Notes: a model not told the origin generated them from the sequence alone. Shown: positions 30,183 through 41,861, counted from the stretch's first letter. The stretch: DNA of 64,000 bases from Lepidostoma basale (GCA_022606425.2 JAHDVF020000578.1:310001-374000), one strand, 5' to 3'. A program made the numbers and translations.

Positions 30183-30990
30183 AAACTAACTAACTAACTA
30201 TCACGCCGTCTCCCCGAAGGGGTAGGCAGAAAGAATGGACTGCCACACTTTTCTTTCCTGGCATATTTCTCTCGCTTCCACAACATTCATACATCGTGTC
30301 ATGCACGCGCGTCGATTTCTCTGACTCCTCACATGGCCGACATTCAATATTTGATTTATTTGATCGTGCCACGTTTTCCTCGGTCTTCCTCTATTTCTGG
30401 TTCCATTTACATCATTAACATATAATTTTTTACCATTCTTTCTTCATTCATTCTTTCAATATGTCCAAACCATCTTAATGATCCTTTCATTATTTTGTTC
30501 ATGACACCATCATTCGCACCGCATTCACTTCTTATATTTTCATTCGGCACTCTATCATACACAGAGTATCCACATATTCTTCTAAGAGATCTCATTTCAA
30601 CTGCATTTATTCTACTTTCATCCTTCTTTTGCCAGTTCCATGCTTCGCTTCCATACATAAGGGTCGGTAGAAGAACACCATTGTGCACTGCCATTCTAGC
30701 TTTTTTGGATAGGTTTTTGTTTGCGATGACAACTTTAAGTGCAACATTCACTTTGTTGCCTGCCCCAACCCTTCTTTCAATATCCCTCTCCACTCGCCCA
30801 TCTCTTGTAAACATACTACCTAAATACACGAACTCAACTACTTGCTCCAAATTTTTACCATTCACGCTAATGTTGCAGACTGTCGTGGTTTCTTCCTTTT
30901 CAAAAATCGTTACCTTGGACTTATTAACATTCATCATCAGATCATTTCGCATGCATACCTCATACATACAATTCACCAGGAGAATCACTA
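30183..30990 (-). mobile_element. RTE-1, longest copy
   Basis: From the reversed tail at 30183 to beyond the RT/C-terminal boundary. The minus frame 31057-30407 is open for 216 codons: MRNDLMMNVNKSKVTIFEKE, ISVNGKNLEQVVEFVYLGSM, GRVERDIERRVGAGNKVN and SEAWNWQKKDESRINAVEMR. RT catalytic motifs lie upstream and are missing, so it cannot be autonomous. Confidence 0.87.
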
Positions 30991-31078
30991 TGATAGCTAT
31001 AATACCCTTTACATCGATTTGGCTCATGCTGTCATGATGTAAAGAGCGATTCAACAAAATAATAATAATAATAATATA
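30991..31078 (+). mobile_element. 3' end of a SINE variant
   Basis: tatgatagctataataccctttacatcgatttggctcatg followed by aaagagcgattcaacaaaataataata. The same end is seen in reverse at 36020-36080 and 43245-43305, attached to SINE-1 bodies. Confidence 0.6.
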
Positions 31079-31636
31079 GTGGTCGTCTTAGAGCACTAGT
31101 GGACGCTAAAGAGTCAGTATTGCCAGACAGCTAGTGTTAATACAGTGAAATATATTTTTGAAAGTAAACTTGCTGGTAATCGTGATAGTTTCATATAGAT
31201 TTTCATTTGCAATTCTTACTTAAGTAAACAGTTTTTTTTGCGTAGACTGTACATTTAAATTAATACTCTAAAGACGCAGCGAGGGGCGTTCAAATAGATA
31301 GGCGATTAGAAGCGCGTTATACTTTGCACGAATTTTGAATCGTAATGAAGTGCAGACTGTCTGGTGAGGGGGTGGGATCATCGGAGTGAGAGGAGGGAGA
31401 AGAGAGGGATAGAGGACAGTAAGGCGATAAGTCGACTGAAATACCCAACCTAATGTAACATTTTAAGCAAATTTCGTTCAATTCGAATAACTAATTCTTG
31501 TTTTTAATGTGTTACGCAATGTTAAAAGTGTTTTTTAAACGTCTTTTTTTATGCTTAGTTGATTTAAAACAGATTCGCGATCCCACTTACATCGCATTAT
31601 TTAAAATATAGTATTCGTTTTTTTTTTTAATTTTTT
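31079..31636. other. No gene seen
   Basis: Unique, mixed composition; a purine-rich patch at 31365-31425. Nothing recognisable. Confidence 0.35.
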
Positions 31637-31868
31637 ATGTATACAACAGGTCGTTTGAATCCAATTACGGAATACAATTTAATTTTTAGCTATTATGTTG
31701 ATTCTCGTGACATGTGATAGGGAGCCAATCTATCGCCATTTTATTGTCACGTGAATTCGACACCAGACCAAAGACAATGTGACAATCACACTGCCATCGA
31801 CGGGAATCGAACTCGGGACCTTCGGTATGGAAGTCAGAGCTCTTACCACTCTGCCACGAAGTTCGTCT
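31637..31868 (-). mobile_element. tRNA-derived SINE (SINE-1)
   Basis: Reverse copy with its head at 31868-31790 (cgtggcagagtggtaagagc, gagttcgattcccg) and 3' end tatacaacaggtcgtttgaa. Nearly complete. Confidence 0.85.
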
Positions 31869-32009
31869 TTTTAAGTCATTTTATTAAGTCATTAAGATTG
31901 TTTTAACCTTCATTTACCGGTACTGTGTAACTGGTACACATTTCATTAAATATATTTAATATCTGAATAAATATAATCACACTTGGTAATTTCACTTAAC
32001 ACAGATATG

Positions 32010-32262
32010 TTTCGGGTAAAACATAACCTTTGTACACAATTTAAAAAATTAAATAAAACAGAGTGGTATATACTAAAATGGGGTGGAATAATATATAAAT
32101 GTGGAGGGGGTATAATTAGGATTGAGGAGAGGGGACATGTAATGGGAACATTTCGAACATGGGAATTAAATTTAATTTTAAATAGCTGTTTATTATATTT
32201 TCATTATTTTTTATGGCATTTTTGGTTTCTAAAATTTCATAATTATTTAACGTAAGGTTTGG
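32010..32262 (-). mobile_element. Penelope-like 3' region with one 56-bp unit
   Basis: Reverse complement similarity to 3088-3480: aaaataatgaaaatataataaa and the unit cctcaatcctaattataccccc. It carries a single 56-bp unit, against five in the array at 3205. Confidence 0.65.
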
Positions 32263-32535
32263 ACACATGGAAAGAACGAATAAAGAATGGCAAAAAAGTA
32301 TATGTCAATGATATAAATGGAACCAGAAATAGTGGAAGACCGAGGCAAATGTGATATATCAAATAAAATCAAATATTGAATGTAGGCCACGCGAGGATTC
32401 GGATAAATCGAAGTGAGTGCATGACACGATGTATAAATGTTGAGGAAGCGAGTGAAGTATGTCAGGAAAGAAAAGTGTGTCAATCCATTTTTCCTGCCTA
32501 CCCCTTCGGGGAGACGGCGTGATGGTTAGTTAAGT
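32263..32535 (+). mobile_element. RTE-1 3' fragment with tail
   Basis: aggtttggacacatggaaag through cttcggggagacggcgtgatggttagttaag. Frame broken. Confidence 0.78.
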
Positions 32536-32704
32536 AGTATAACTTTTGTTTTAATTGTAGTTAATGAAAGCAATCTCTTATGAATATACGAGTATAATAG
32601 AAACCGATACGTCTATATACAATACTACTCTTGGACTTGGACCTTCTGACTTACAAAGGTTCATCTCATGTGGCTATTCCTCTTACGTCTGATGGGAAAA
32701 TTGT

Positions 32705-33255
32705 ATTATATACTATGTATTAATCCAAAAAAGCCAAGACGGCAGTGCACAATGGTGTTCTTGTGCCCACCCTTATGTATGGAGGTGAAGCATGGAACTG
32801 GCAAAAGAAGGAAGAAAGTAGAATAAATGCAGTAGAAATGAGATCTCTAAGACGAATGTGTGGCAAATCTGTATATGATAGAGTGACAAATGCATTTATA
32901 AGAAGTGAATGTGGTGCGAATAAAAGTGTTATGAACAAAATAAGGAAATGGTCATTAAGATGGTTTGGACACATGGAAAGAATGAGTGAAGACAGAATGG
33001 TAAAGAAGGTATATGTAAACGGCGTGAACGGGGCTAGAAATACAGGAAGGCCGAGGAAAACGTGGCACGATCAAATCAATCAAATATTGAATGTCGGTCA
33101 CGTGAGGAGTCGGAGAAATCGACGTGCGTGCATGACAAGATGTATGATTGTAGAGGAAGCGAGAGAAGTATGTCAGGACAGAACAGTGTGGCGTTCTATT
33201 CTTTCTGCCTACCCCTCCGGGGAGACGGCGTGGTTAGTTAGTTAGTTAGTTAGTA
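32705..33255 (+). mobile_element. RTE-1 variant, open C-terminal frame
   Basis: The ORF 32745-33245 (166 codons) is uninterrupted: MHNGVLVPTLMYGGEAWNWQ, MCGKSVYDRVTNAFIRSECG, VYVNGVNGARNTGRPRKTW and VRSRRNRRACMTRCMIVEEA, then AYPSGETAWLVS running into the tail. It differs from other RTE-1 copies at many codons while staying open, so it may be a younger subfamily. Confidence 0.85.
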
Positions 33256-33714
33256 TTAGAAATTCAAATACAAGTATTTTTTGACCTTTTGCTTAGTAAT
33301 AAGTTATTATTAGAAATTCTTAACTTCATTCGATAAGCTTATTTCAATGTACCCTGGATTAAAATGAGTTTTCAATACTCACCTTATTTAAAAAAAAATG
33401 TAACGTTTGTAATAATATCCAAAGGAACATTTGATTACAGAAGCTGAAAAGATTTTCAAAAGAAGTTTAAAAATAATTTGATCCCTTCATCCGCCTATAC
33501 GGCGAAATGGCGGTACAGAAGTGAGTTCGCTAATTTGAATACGCGTCCCTCGATTAACGCGAATGTTTCGTTGTTCAATCACATGACGTAATACGAAGTC
33601 ATGTTAATGGAGAATTTGAAATGTTTTAACACATTCAGACTGCAGGAGTTCCAATCCTAGGTATTGGTTTCCAAGTCTAACATAATAGCTGGTCGTAGTT
33701 TTCCGCTATGTTCC
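33256..33714. other. No gene seen
   Basis: AT-rich; 33485-33620 is GC-richer and unique. Confidence 0.35.
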
Positions 33715-33945
33715 ACATTTTTGTATACAATAGGTTATTTGATGGGGAACAGGTTATTCGATATATGACAACGTCTTTCATATTAGTGAAAGTACGTTCA
33801 GAAGGCAAATACTCTAAATTCTGGAGAGTATCTTGTCTTCCTAATGTCGAACCATCTTTCATGCGTTTCTGGTAGTATACTATACACAATATATAAAATT
33901 TGTAATGTCTCTTGGTGAAATAAACTGATTCAATTTGATTACATT
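33715..33945 (+). mobile_element. Jockey/CR1-group LINE 3' end
   Basis: gacaacgtctttcatattag, aaagtacgttcagaaggcaa and the tail aaataaactgattcaatttgatt. Same 3' UTR as 27275, opposite orientation. Confidence 0.7.
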
Positions 33946-33954
33946 TACTTAGGT

Positions 33955-34445
33955 GTTGATGTATCAAGCAGCAGTGAACTCTACTGAAAAGTAAGTGAAC
34001 TAATAAATAGTGCCGCCGTTGTGGCTGGCCGCTTGAAAAATGCTGTTTGGAAAAACAGAAATATGCTAAACGAGAGCAAAACATGAATCTACAAGACATG
34101 CGTACGTCCAATAATGACATATGGAATAGAAACGAGAGCTGACACCATCAGAACAAAAAGTCTCCCAAGAACCACAAAAATGAAGATCCGATCCGTTACG
34201 GGAACGACACTATGAGGCAGAGTTAGAAATTCTGAAATAAGAAAGATCTGCAATGGAAGACTGAAACTATGCTACTGGAGAGATCATGTGGAAAGAGCAT
34301 GTTCTGAAAGATTGATAAATATAGTCGCAAATTAAGTACCAACAGGAAATCGACCTCCTAAAGGTTACCCAAAAGATGGCGAGACAGTTGGACGTCTACA
34401 TCCCAGGAACAGGCTCCGAGAAATAACAGGACGCAGTCCTTAATA
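33955..34445 (+). mobile_element. RTE-like LINE, family RTE-6
   Basis: A broken plus frame reads AVWKNRNMLNESK, IYKTCVRPIMTYGIETRAD, then WRDHVERACSERL. This is the standard 'TCVRPVMTYGAETRA' section of RTE-like polymerases. Ends in a gaagaagaag tail. Related to 54655. Confidence 0.7.
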
Positions 34446-34599
34446 AAAAAGAAGAAGAAGGTTATTTGAATGCAATTACTGAATACAACTTTTAAGCTAT
34501 TGATTTTCATGACATGTGATAAGTACCTGGTTAATGGCCATTTTTATTGTTACGTGAATTCTACTAGACCAAAGGCAGCGTGAGCCTCGCCATTTTCCG

Positions 34600-35030
34600 T
34601 TAGTCTGTGTCGTTTTTTTGATCATTTGGCACCAAATATTTCTTTGGTTATCAATTTCCTCCTTAAGGCCTAGAGTCTTCATGTGTCTCTGCACATTCGT
34701 CAGTCACGTGGTTTGAGGCCTTTCTCTCCTTCTCTTACTAGTAACGGAAAAACAATTTTTCACGACATGGTCGTGAAGTCTCCTCGTCACGTGATCGTAC
34801 CATCGGAACCTTGCTTTTGACAAGTTTCTTCTATGGGAGCAACCTTGAAACTTCCCCTTACATATTCGTTATGCACCTTTTATTTTAATGTGACTCCTCC
34901 CGACCACCGCAGCATGCGTATTTTTTTTGAAAGGAGTTTTTGTTCATGGATATTTTTAAATGGCCATACTTCGCTCCCATATGTCACCACTGGCTTGATG
35001 ATGGTATTATAAATACGCAGCTAGTCATAT
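34600..35030 (-). mobile_element. RTE-like LINE fragment, minus strand
   Basis: Reading minus from 35010: IIKPVVTYGSEVWPFKNIHE-type sequence, then a KIRMLRWSGGVT block and a C-terminus 34694-34497 (GLKEEIDNQRNIWCQMIKKT). Several frame breaks. Confidence 0.6.
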
Positions 35031-35034
35031 AATG

Positions 35035-35475
35035 AGTCATGGACAATGATTCCAAAAGAACAACAAATAATATATACTGGTTTGAGAATAGGATACTTAG
35101 AATAATCCTGGGACCCAGACCCGGTGTTGCAGCGGGATCTTGGAGTTATAGGACCAACCAAGAGATCCGTACGATGACCCAGCAGCCCCTTATAACAAGC
35201 ACCATGAGAGCCGGTCGCCTAGCATGGATTTGGCGCGTATGCCGAGTCGAAGAGACCAGAGCAATCAAGACCCTTCTTCGACGCGTCTAGACCGACTGGA
35301 GTAAGACCTCTAGGAAGACCTAGACAGCGCCTAATGGACAATATTCTGGCTGATCTGGCTAGGTTGGGCGAATCGGACTGCTGGGAGCAAAAAGCTCAGG
35401 ATCGAGGAGCTTGGCGAAAGATCATCAAGGAGGCTAAAATTCTCCAAGAGTTGTATGGCCATAGGAAGTAAGTAA
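35035..35475 (+). mobile_element. RTE-like LINE, family RTE-7
   Basis: ENRILRIILGPRPGVAAG, RTNQEIRTMTQQPLITSTMR, AGRLAWIWRVCRVEETRAIK and, after a frame break, GRPRQRLMDNILADLARLGE and DRGAWRKIIKEAK. A 30-bp piece of the same family lies at 50985-51016. Confidence 0.72.
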
Positions 35476-36019
35476 GTATACTATGCATCCGTATAGTAAT
35501 AACGGTCGGATAGCTGTTTTAAAGATCTTTCCCTTTGTCCTTATTGGCATTTTCGGAGGACAAATAATTCCAGTTAGCGCTCGCCATTTATTACATCCAG
35601 ATATAGTTGGGTTGGTTATGCTTCGGTCTATGGGTTAATTAAAGTGGGTTGTTTCCGCAAAAATGCAGATCGCGTTAACGGAGGGCCGAGGATACTTAAG
35701 GCAGCCGATTATATTGTAGAATTAGCCGAAATGAAACCCAAGTCATAAATATTCATTATTTTATTCTCCGGAGTTAGAAGTACTTGCCCCAACTAAATTC
35801 GCCGGGAAATAAAATGCCGCCTTGGAAATTTCTCTAAGATTCTGGTCTGAACAAGCCCAACACCAGGGGAATACATAAATTAATTATTCCTGTTATCCTG
35901 CGTAATAAACATGCATTTAAAACTAAAGCGAAAGAAGTCTGTTGTGTAATTTTTGTTTTGTTTTAATTTTAAATTTTGATACGAAGCCATTGCTTGGTGG
36001 TTTGACATATTTAAAAAAA
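35476..36019. other. No gene seen
   Basis: Unique, GC-richer in part (35660-35880). No ORF. Confidence 0.35.
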
Positions 36020-36235
36020 ATAATCGCTCTTTACATCATTACGTGCGTGAGCTAAATCGACGAAGGACTATAGCTATCATATTGATTATCATAATATGTG
36101 ATATGTAGCTAATGTCACGTGAATTCTACACAAGATCAATGACAGTGTGACAATCACACTGCCATCGCTGGGAATCGAATCCGGGAACTCCGGCGTGGCA
36201 ATCATAGCACTTACCATTCGGCCACGCATATCGTT
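36020..36235 (-). mobile_element. SINE-1 variant with alternative 3' end
   Basis: Head at 36235-36160 (atatgcgtggccgaatggta, ccggattcgattcc); the 3' end is cgatttagctcacgcacgta rather than the usual gggttcaaacgacctg. Confidence 0.75.
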
Positions 36236-36589
36236 TATCGAAATCTCCATATTTTGCTCCATTATTCAGTATACTATATAAACAGCAATGCGTTAGATTC
36301 TCGCTACATCTCTCATCAATGGGAAGGAGTAACAGACTTCCGAGTCTCACTCCAAGAAGTCAGAAGATCCAATTCTCGCTACACTTGATAATGGAAGGCG
36401 ATGCTTTTCCATAAAATAAAATTAAACACTTTTTCACTAAAAAGTATAACATGACGATTTCTATTAGTAAAACGAAGTACTTAACGATATCAAAAGAGCC
36501 TCTCAGATGTAAACTGATCATCGATAACACACCTATTGAGCAAGTTGTGCGATTCACTTACCTAGGGCTCGACTTCTTTTTCCATTCAC

Positions 36590-36725
36590 ACTACTTGTAT
36601 ATATCTTTTTAACCATTCTTCCCTCATCAATTCGTTCCATATGTCCAAACCATCTTAGTGACCCTTTCTAGATTTTATTTATCACGCATTCATCCGCCTT
36701 ACATTCCTTTTGAAACAATTTTATA
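36590..36725 (-). mobile_element. RTE-3 fragment
   Basis: Reversed ttgttccatatgtccaaaccatcttagtg-type sequence with tcacgcattcatccgcctta. Confidence 0.6.
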
Positions 36726-36739
36726 ATATGTTTAAAATA

Positions 36740-36815
36740 TATCTTTATAATATGTATCACTGAAGAAGGACTGGTTGTCCGAAACATGTTCATGTAATTT
36801 TATTTTTTTAATAAG
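36740..36815 (+). ncRNA. Decayed hammerhead-like motif
   Basis: CUGAAGA at 36760-36766, stem II GGAC...GUCC and GAAAC at 36781-36785, ACAUGU, then a GUU triplet. The stem I partner after the cut is changed (cattg-type sequence instead of tgat), so self-pairing is lost. Confidence 0.5.
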
Positions 36816-36827
36816 TGTTCAGTTCTA

Positions 36828-37275
36828 GTGCCAACCCTCATGTATGGAAGTGAAGCTTGGAGCTGGCAAAAGAAGGATGAAAGCAGGATAAACGCCGTAG
36901 AAATGAGATCACTAAGAAGAATGTGCGGGAAGACGTTGTATGATAGAATACCGAACGATGAAATAAGAAAGAAATGTAAGGCAGATGACTGCATCATGGA
37001 TAAAATAAAAAAACGATCCCTGAGATGGTTTGGAAATATGGAACGAATGGATAATAGTAGAATGGTTAAAAAGTTGTACACAAGCAGCGTGAGTAGAAAA
37101 AGAAGCCGATGACGACCGAGGAAAACATGGCATGATCAAATTAATCAATTACTAAAAGGCGGCCACATTCGAAGTCGGAATAATCGACGTGCGTGCATAG
37201 TACGATGTATGATTGTAGAGGAAGCCCGAGAGGTATGCCAGGACAGGGCATGGTTAGTTAGTTAGTTAGTTAATA
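36828..37275 (+). mobile_element. RTE-3 3' fragment with tail
   Basis: The ORF 36828-37112 reads MPTLMYGSEAWSWQKKDESR, MCGKTLYDRIPNDEIRKKCK and WFGNMERMDNSRMVKK, then a stop replaces the first R of GRPRKTW. Ends ggttagttagttagttag. Confidence 0.83.
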
Positions 37276-37770
37276 TAAGTGTTGTAATTGCAAAGTATAT
37301 AAAAAAGAAAAAGAGAAATAAAGGCAACTTCATTGTTCAAGAAACCAAATAAACGTTTAAGAATGAAGGGGTTACGGCGTGTTTAATTAATAGATAGTGA
37401 GGAACGAAATTTTGATTGTTTTCTGTTGTATTTACAACTTTGAATAGAATAGAGAAGAGATTGGGCCGCACCAGAGAATAGAAGAAAGTCGATTATTCAA
37501 TCAGTGCCTGAAGTTGGTCCCTCTCGGAAATCTCTTAATTTGGAGCCGGGATGCTCCTGGAAGTACCAGCCGCCCCTCGAATTACGGCGAGTTAGTTAGA
37601 CTACTCGAGGGTTAATGTTTGCTCCGGGTACACAGGCAATAACTTTGGATTAGCGGATTGTTACCCCGCGCGGAGGACTTCGACAACACAAACAATTCAC
37701 CGTTTGAGGGTTAACACCGCTCTAAGTCAATTCAAAATATTTTATAATCTATGTTATATTTGACATAAAT
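37276..37770. other. Non-repetitive, GC-richer intronic block
   Basis: 37440-37720 is unique in the window and GC-richer (ggagccgggatgctcctgga, ccgcgcggaggacttcga). No ORF or Ig exon. Confidence 0.4.
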
Positions 37771-37774
37771 TATA

Positions 37775-38310
37775 ATGCACAATGGTGTTCTTCTACCAAC
37801 CCTCACGAATGAAAGCGAAGAATGGAACTGGCAAAAGAAGGATGAAAAAAGAATAAATGCAGTAGAAATGAGATCTCTTAGACGTGTGTAGAAATGTGTG
37901 GATACTCTGTGTATGATAGAGTGTCGAATGAAAATATAAGAAGTGAATGCGGTGCGAATAATGGTGTTATAAACAAAATAATGAAAGGATCATTAAGATG
38001 GTTTGGACATATGGAAAGAATGAATGCAGAAAGAATGATAAAAAAAATTATTCGCTAACGATGTAAATGAAACCAGAAATAGAGAAAGACCGAGGAAAAC
38101 GTGGCACGATCAAATCAATCAAATATTGAATGTCGGTCACGTGAGGAGTCGGAAAAATCGACGTGCGTGCATGACAAGATGTATGAATGTAGAGGAACCG
38201 AGAGAAGTATGTCCGGACAGAACAGTGTGGCGATCCATTCTTTCTGCCTACCCCTTCGGGGAGACGGCGTGATGGAAAGGTAGTTAGTTAGTTAGTTATG
38301 TTATATTTGA
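37775..38310 (+). mobile_element. RTE-1 3' fragment with tail
   Basis: cacaatggtgttcttctacc through gatggaaaggtagttagttagtt. Contains a short internal repeat at 37880-37900 and frameshifts. Confidence 0.82.
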
Positions 38311-38349
38311 TGGAACGCTTAGAAGTTTTTTCCTAGTAATTTGAATAAT

Positions 38350-38628
38350 TAAATCAAATCAGTTTATTTTATCAATAGACATAACACATTTAAGGCATCT
38401 ATTGAGAACAGGTAAAATAATATATTGTGTATAGTATACTACCAGAAACGCATGAGAGAAGGTTCGACATTAGGAAGACAAGATAACATACTCTCCTAAA
38501 TCAAGAGTATTTGCCTTCTGAACGTACTATCACTAATATGAGTCAATCTCCGAGGAAATCGCGTTCAGCAGATTAATTGCTCTTCCCACCGGTGTCATCA
38601 GAGGGCAGATTAGTTTTGACAATAAACC
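38350..38628 (-). mobile_element. Jockey/CR1-group LINE 3' end
   Basis: Reversed tail aatcaaatcagtttatttta, then aaggcatctattgagaacag to ccaccggtgtcatcagaggg. Same family as 27275. Confidence 0.75.
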
Positions 38629-38629
38629 A

Positions 38630-39238
38630 TCACGCCGTGTCCCCGGAAGTGTAGGCAGAGAGAATGGACCGCTATACTACTCTATCATAACAAACCTCAG
38701 GATGCAGCCAAACGTATTTTTCGTTGCGATGAATGCAAAACAACGAATAAGAATTTACAACAAACCATCACGCCATTTTTCCGTAAGAGTAGACAGAGAG
38801 AATGGGCCGTCACACTAGTCTATCCTGACATACCTCTCTACATTCTCTACATTAACACAGCGAGTCATACACGCACGTCGATTATTTCGACTTATAACAT
38901 GGCCGACCTTTAAAATTTGATCAATTTGGCAATGCCGTGTTTTCCTCGATCTACCTCGACTCCGTAGTTCATTCACATTGTTAACTTATACATTCTTTAC
39001 TATCATTTCTTCATTCATACATTCCATGTGTCAAAACCATCCTAATGAACCTTTCATTATTTTGTTTATAACACTTCTTATATTTTCATTCGATACTCTA
39101 TCATATACAGATTTTCCACACATTTGTTTAAGAGATCTCATTCTAACTGCATTTATTCTACTTTCATCCTTCTTTTGCCAGTTCCATGCTTCGCTTCCAT
39201 ACACAAGGGTCGGGAAAAAACACCTTATGCACTAATTA
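38630..39238 (-). mobile_element. Two RTE-like 3' fragments in tandem
   Basis: A short reversed end (aaaccatcacgccgtgtccc) at 38630-38695 is followed by a longer one from 38758 (caaaccatcacgccattttt) to 39235 (cataca caagggtcggg). The minus frame has many stops. Confidence 0.7.
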
Positions 39239-39264
39239 AACGATAGCCTTTATATTATAATTTT

Positions 39265-39535
39265 AATTTTAAAGGTTGGTCATGTTAGAAGTCGGAGGAA
39301 TTGACGTGCGTGTTTGACTTGTTGTATGAATGTGGAGGAAGCTAAAGAGGTGTGTAAAGATAGAAAAGTGTGGCGGTCCATTCTCGTTGCCTACCCCTGT
39401 GGCGAAACGGTGTGATGATTTGTTGTTGTTTTTATAATTTTTAACGTAGAAACTGTAATGTCAGGATAGAATTGTGTGACAATCCATCCTCTCTGAATAT
39501 TTCTTCAGGTAAACGGCGTGTTGGTTAATTAATTA
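39265..39535 (+). mobile_element. RTE-2 3' end and a second tail fragment
   Basis: ttaaaggttggtcatgttag to gtgatgatttgttgttgttt (RTE-2), then 39455-39535 a further degraded end finishing in ggttaattaattag. Confidence 0.65.
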
Positions 39536-39539
39536 GTTA

Positions 39540-40020
39540 TTATCTTTGTGTGTGTTTCAATTTCTCATTAGATACTTGATATTTCACACATTACCTGATT
39601 CGTATCAACCGCAACTTAAATTAATAGCAATATAACGAAAACCGCTTGCTCACAAAATTGCACGCTACTCGCTACCCTATTAGTATATATTACTACTGGC
39701 ACGTTTCCCGAATAAACTGTCACATTTAATCTGAAATAAATTAACGGGAAGTCAACCCCCACCCGGTCCGTTATCTTCACCCCCGCGGCCCCTATCACCC
39801 CAAGCGCCTGGCTCACCCCCTCCGGCGTGAGATGTTCTCACAATCACACCACACTGTTGTGTAACCAAATATCCGGGCTAATTGAAACGAAGCACTTCGA
39901 ATTCAATTTCCTTGCTCCGTCCGAAGGAATCAGGCAGTATAGGTATATCGGAATTTCCCTTAAAAAGGTTCACTAGTGGTCTATCATGTAACAAGGTAAT
40001 AATCATAATATTGATGTTTT
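39540..40020. other. Non-repetitive intronic block
   Basis: 39700-39960 is unique and GC-richer. The open stretch 39816-39616 on the minus strand has no recognisable motif. Confidence 0.35.
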
Positions 40021-40039
40021 TTTGTGAATGTATACTAAC

Positions 40040-40500
40040 TTATACTTGTATACGAATACTGGATTTCACTCATTGCGGGTTATCAATTCATGATTTGATT
40101 GTATCTCAATAGAGCCGAAGAATCTGGTCTAATGTTTGGCATATAGATGGGAGTGACATCTCCAGGCGGCTTCTAACAATGCGCTAATGCTAATAAACAT
40201 AAATCTCCATAGATGGCGTTAGTATGTAGATTATATATAGAGTAATCTTAAAAAGATTAACATATGTAATCAAAATCTTCCGACTGAAACTGACATGTGA
40301 AATCTGGTGTAGGACTTCAACATATATACAACTTCCAAAAATTGTCAGACATGATCATAACAAAGGTGGAATGGGGAATGTTGTAATTACATAAAGCGTG
40401 CGTTTAACCCAATAAGTCCTGTAAACACCTTGATCAACCATATTCAGTTTCAAATTTGCATCTTCGTCTCTATTGAGATACAATTAAATCATAAATATTG
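40040..40500. mobile_element. MITE-like repeat with tgtatctcaatagag ends
   Basis: Left ttgattgtatctcaatagag (near 40098) and right cgtctctattgagatacaatt (near 40475) are inverted. Interior blocks tagatggcgttagtatgtag, caacttccaaaaattgtcag and ggaatggggaatgttgta recur at 51890-52500 and 58195-58565. Confidence 0.7.
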
Positions 40501-40524
40501 ATGGTTGAGGTATTAGGTGTTATA

Positions 40525-40955
40525 TGTGGTCTGTTCTGTTATATGGGTGTGAGACATGAACATTAAAAGTAAATACAATGAACCGGTTAGAGGCATTTGA
40601 AATGTGGCTTCACCGAAGAATGTTCAGGATCCCATGGACAGACAGAGTGACGTACTGAATCGTGCAGGAGTAAATAGAGAGCTGCTGATATTGATCAAAG
40701 TTCGCAAGATTTCATATCTGGGTCACGTTCTACGAGGAGAAAAATATCGCCTGCTGCATCTAATTTTGAAGGAAAAAATAGAGGGCCACAGGGGGGCAGG
40801 GAGAAGGCAGATTTCTTGGCTGCGCAATATGAGGGAATGGACGGGAATCGGAACTGTGGAGGAGCTATTCCGGACAGCGCAGGATAGGGAAGAGTTTACC
40901 AGAGTGATCGCCAACGTCGGGGGGACCTGACAGGGCACTTTAAGAAGTAGAAGAG
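40525..40955 (+). mobile_element. RTE-like LINE, family RTE-5
   Basis: RMFRIPWTDRV-type sequence, then the frame 40604-40930: LILIKVRKISYLGHVLRGEK, GHRGAGRRQISWLRNMREWT and TAQDREEFTRVIANV, ending near agaagtagaag. The family recurs at 46990 and 60780. Confidence 0.75.
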
Positions 40956-40959
40956 GTAT

Positions 40960-41225
40960 TAGTATCAAAGAGCTGAAAGGGTTGGATGTAGGTGCCAAAA
41001 TGAGCGGAGTGTCAGTAAGCTGTCTCTTGTATGGGGATGACGCTGTTCTACTTGCAGACAACGAGCATGAACTACAAGTCCTGGTGAATAGTATGTATAA
41101 GATATGCATGCAAAATGATCTGATAATGAATGTGAATAAGGCCCAGGTAATGATTTTTGAAAAATAAGAAATCATGACAGTCTGCAACATTAGCGTGAAT
41201 GGTGAAAATTTGGAGCAAGTACTTG
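40960..41225 (+). mobile_element. RTE-1 RT-domain fragment
   Basis: The frame 40982-41167 reads MDVGAKMSGVSVSCLLYGDD, AVLLADNEHELQVLVNSMYK and IMNVNKAQVMIFEK. The catalytic box appears as YGDD, against CADD in the copy at 30-795. Truncated on both sides. Confidence 0.8.
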
Positions 41226-41227
41226 TT

Positions 41228-41380
41228 CCAAAACGAAAGTGGCATTGCCACATCCGTCAACAGCGAGCGCTACAAATCGATGATAAGCAAAATCTTGTGG
41301 TTTAAACTGGATGATATGGATACTGACAATATATGTTTCCAACAGGATGGTACTTCGTGTCATACAGCGCACGCCACCAT
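41228..41380 (+). mobile_element. Tc1/mariner-superfamily transposase fragment
   Basis: The frame reads NSERYKSMISKILWFKLDDM, then DTDNICFQQDGTSCHTAHAT. The CFQQDGTSCHTA stretch is the second catalytic aspartate region of a mariner-like transposase family common in insects. First and third acidic positions are absent. The N-terminal half of what may be the same family survives at 51128-51310. Confidence 0.7.
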
Positions 41381-41861
41381 CAGTGGCGGTACTCCCATAG
41401 AAACCCAGAAGCCCGGCTTGCGTAAGAAATTTCGAATCAAAACCCCCAAATCTAAGTAATCAAGCCCGCACATAAACCAAGAACCCCCACCAGAGGGTAG
41501 GGGTTCTGGGTTTATACGTTTTTCAGTGTTATCTGCATGTTAGGTGGAACACAGAGGAAAATAGCAGTAGATTAAATGTGGCCTGGTTACTCTTGATTTC
41601 TTTTATACATTTTTTTTCCAAACGCATGTCCTGCATGGATGAAGGATTGAATGAGTGAAGCTGACAGCTTCGGGGCGGTGGGAATCTTTTATGTCCTATG
41701 TCCTAAACCAACCACCCACCAAATCACCTTCCAACAATGGGAACATTCAGATGTAATAGGAATAGTTACAAGAGCTGAACCTCTGTGAGCCAGAAGAGGT
41801 TTTGATTCAAAATTTCTTACGCAAGCCGGGCTTCTGGGCTTCTATGGGAGTACTGCCACTG
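41381..41861. mobile_element. 481-bp element with ~62-bp inverted repeats
   Basis: cggtactcccatagaaaccc, agaagcccggcttgcgtaag and aaatttcgaatcaaaacc (41387-41444) are mirrored at 41799-41857 with about three mismatches. It directly abuts the transposase fragment, so it may be a fold-back version of that element's terminus. No coding content inside. Confidence 0.7.

Noticed and set aside
30495..31037. Plus-strand 180-codon ORF
   Set aside because: Antisense shadow of the longest RTE-1 copy, whose minus-strand frame has recognisable polymerase sequence.
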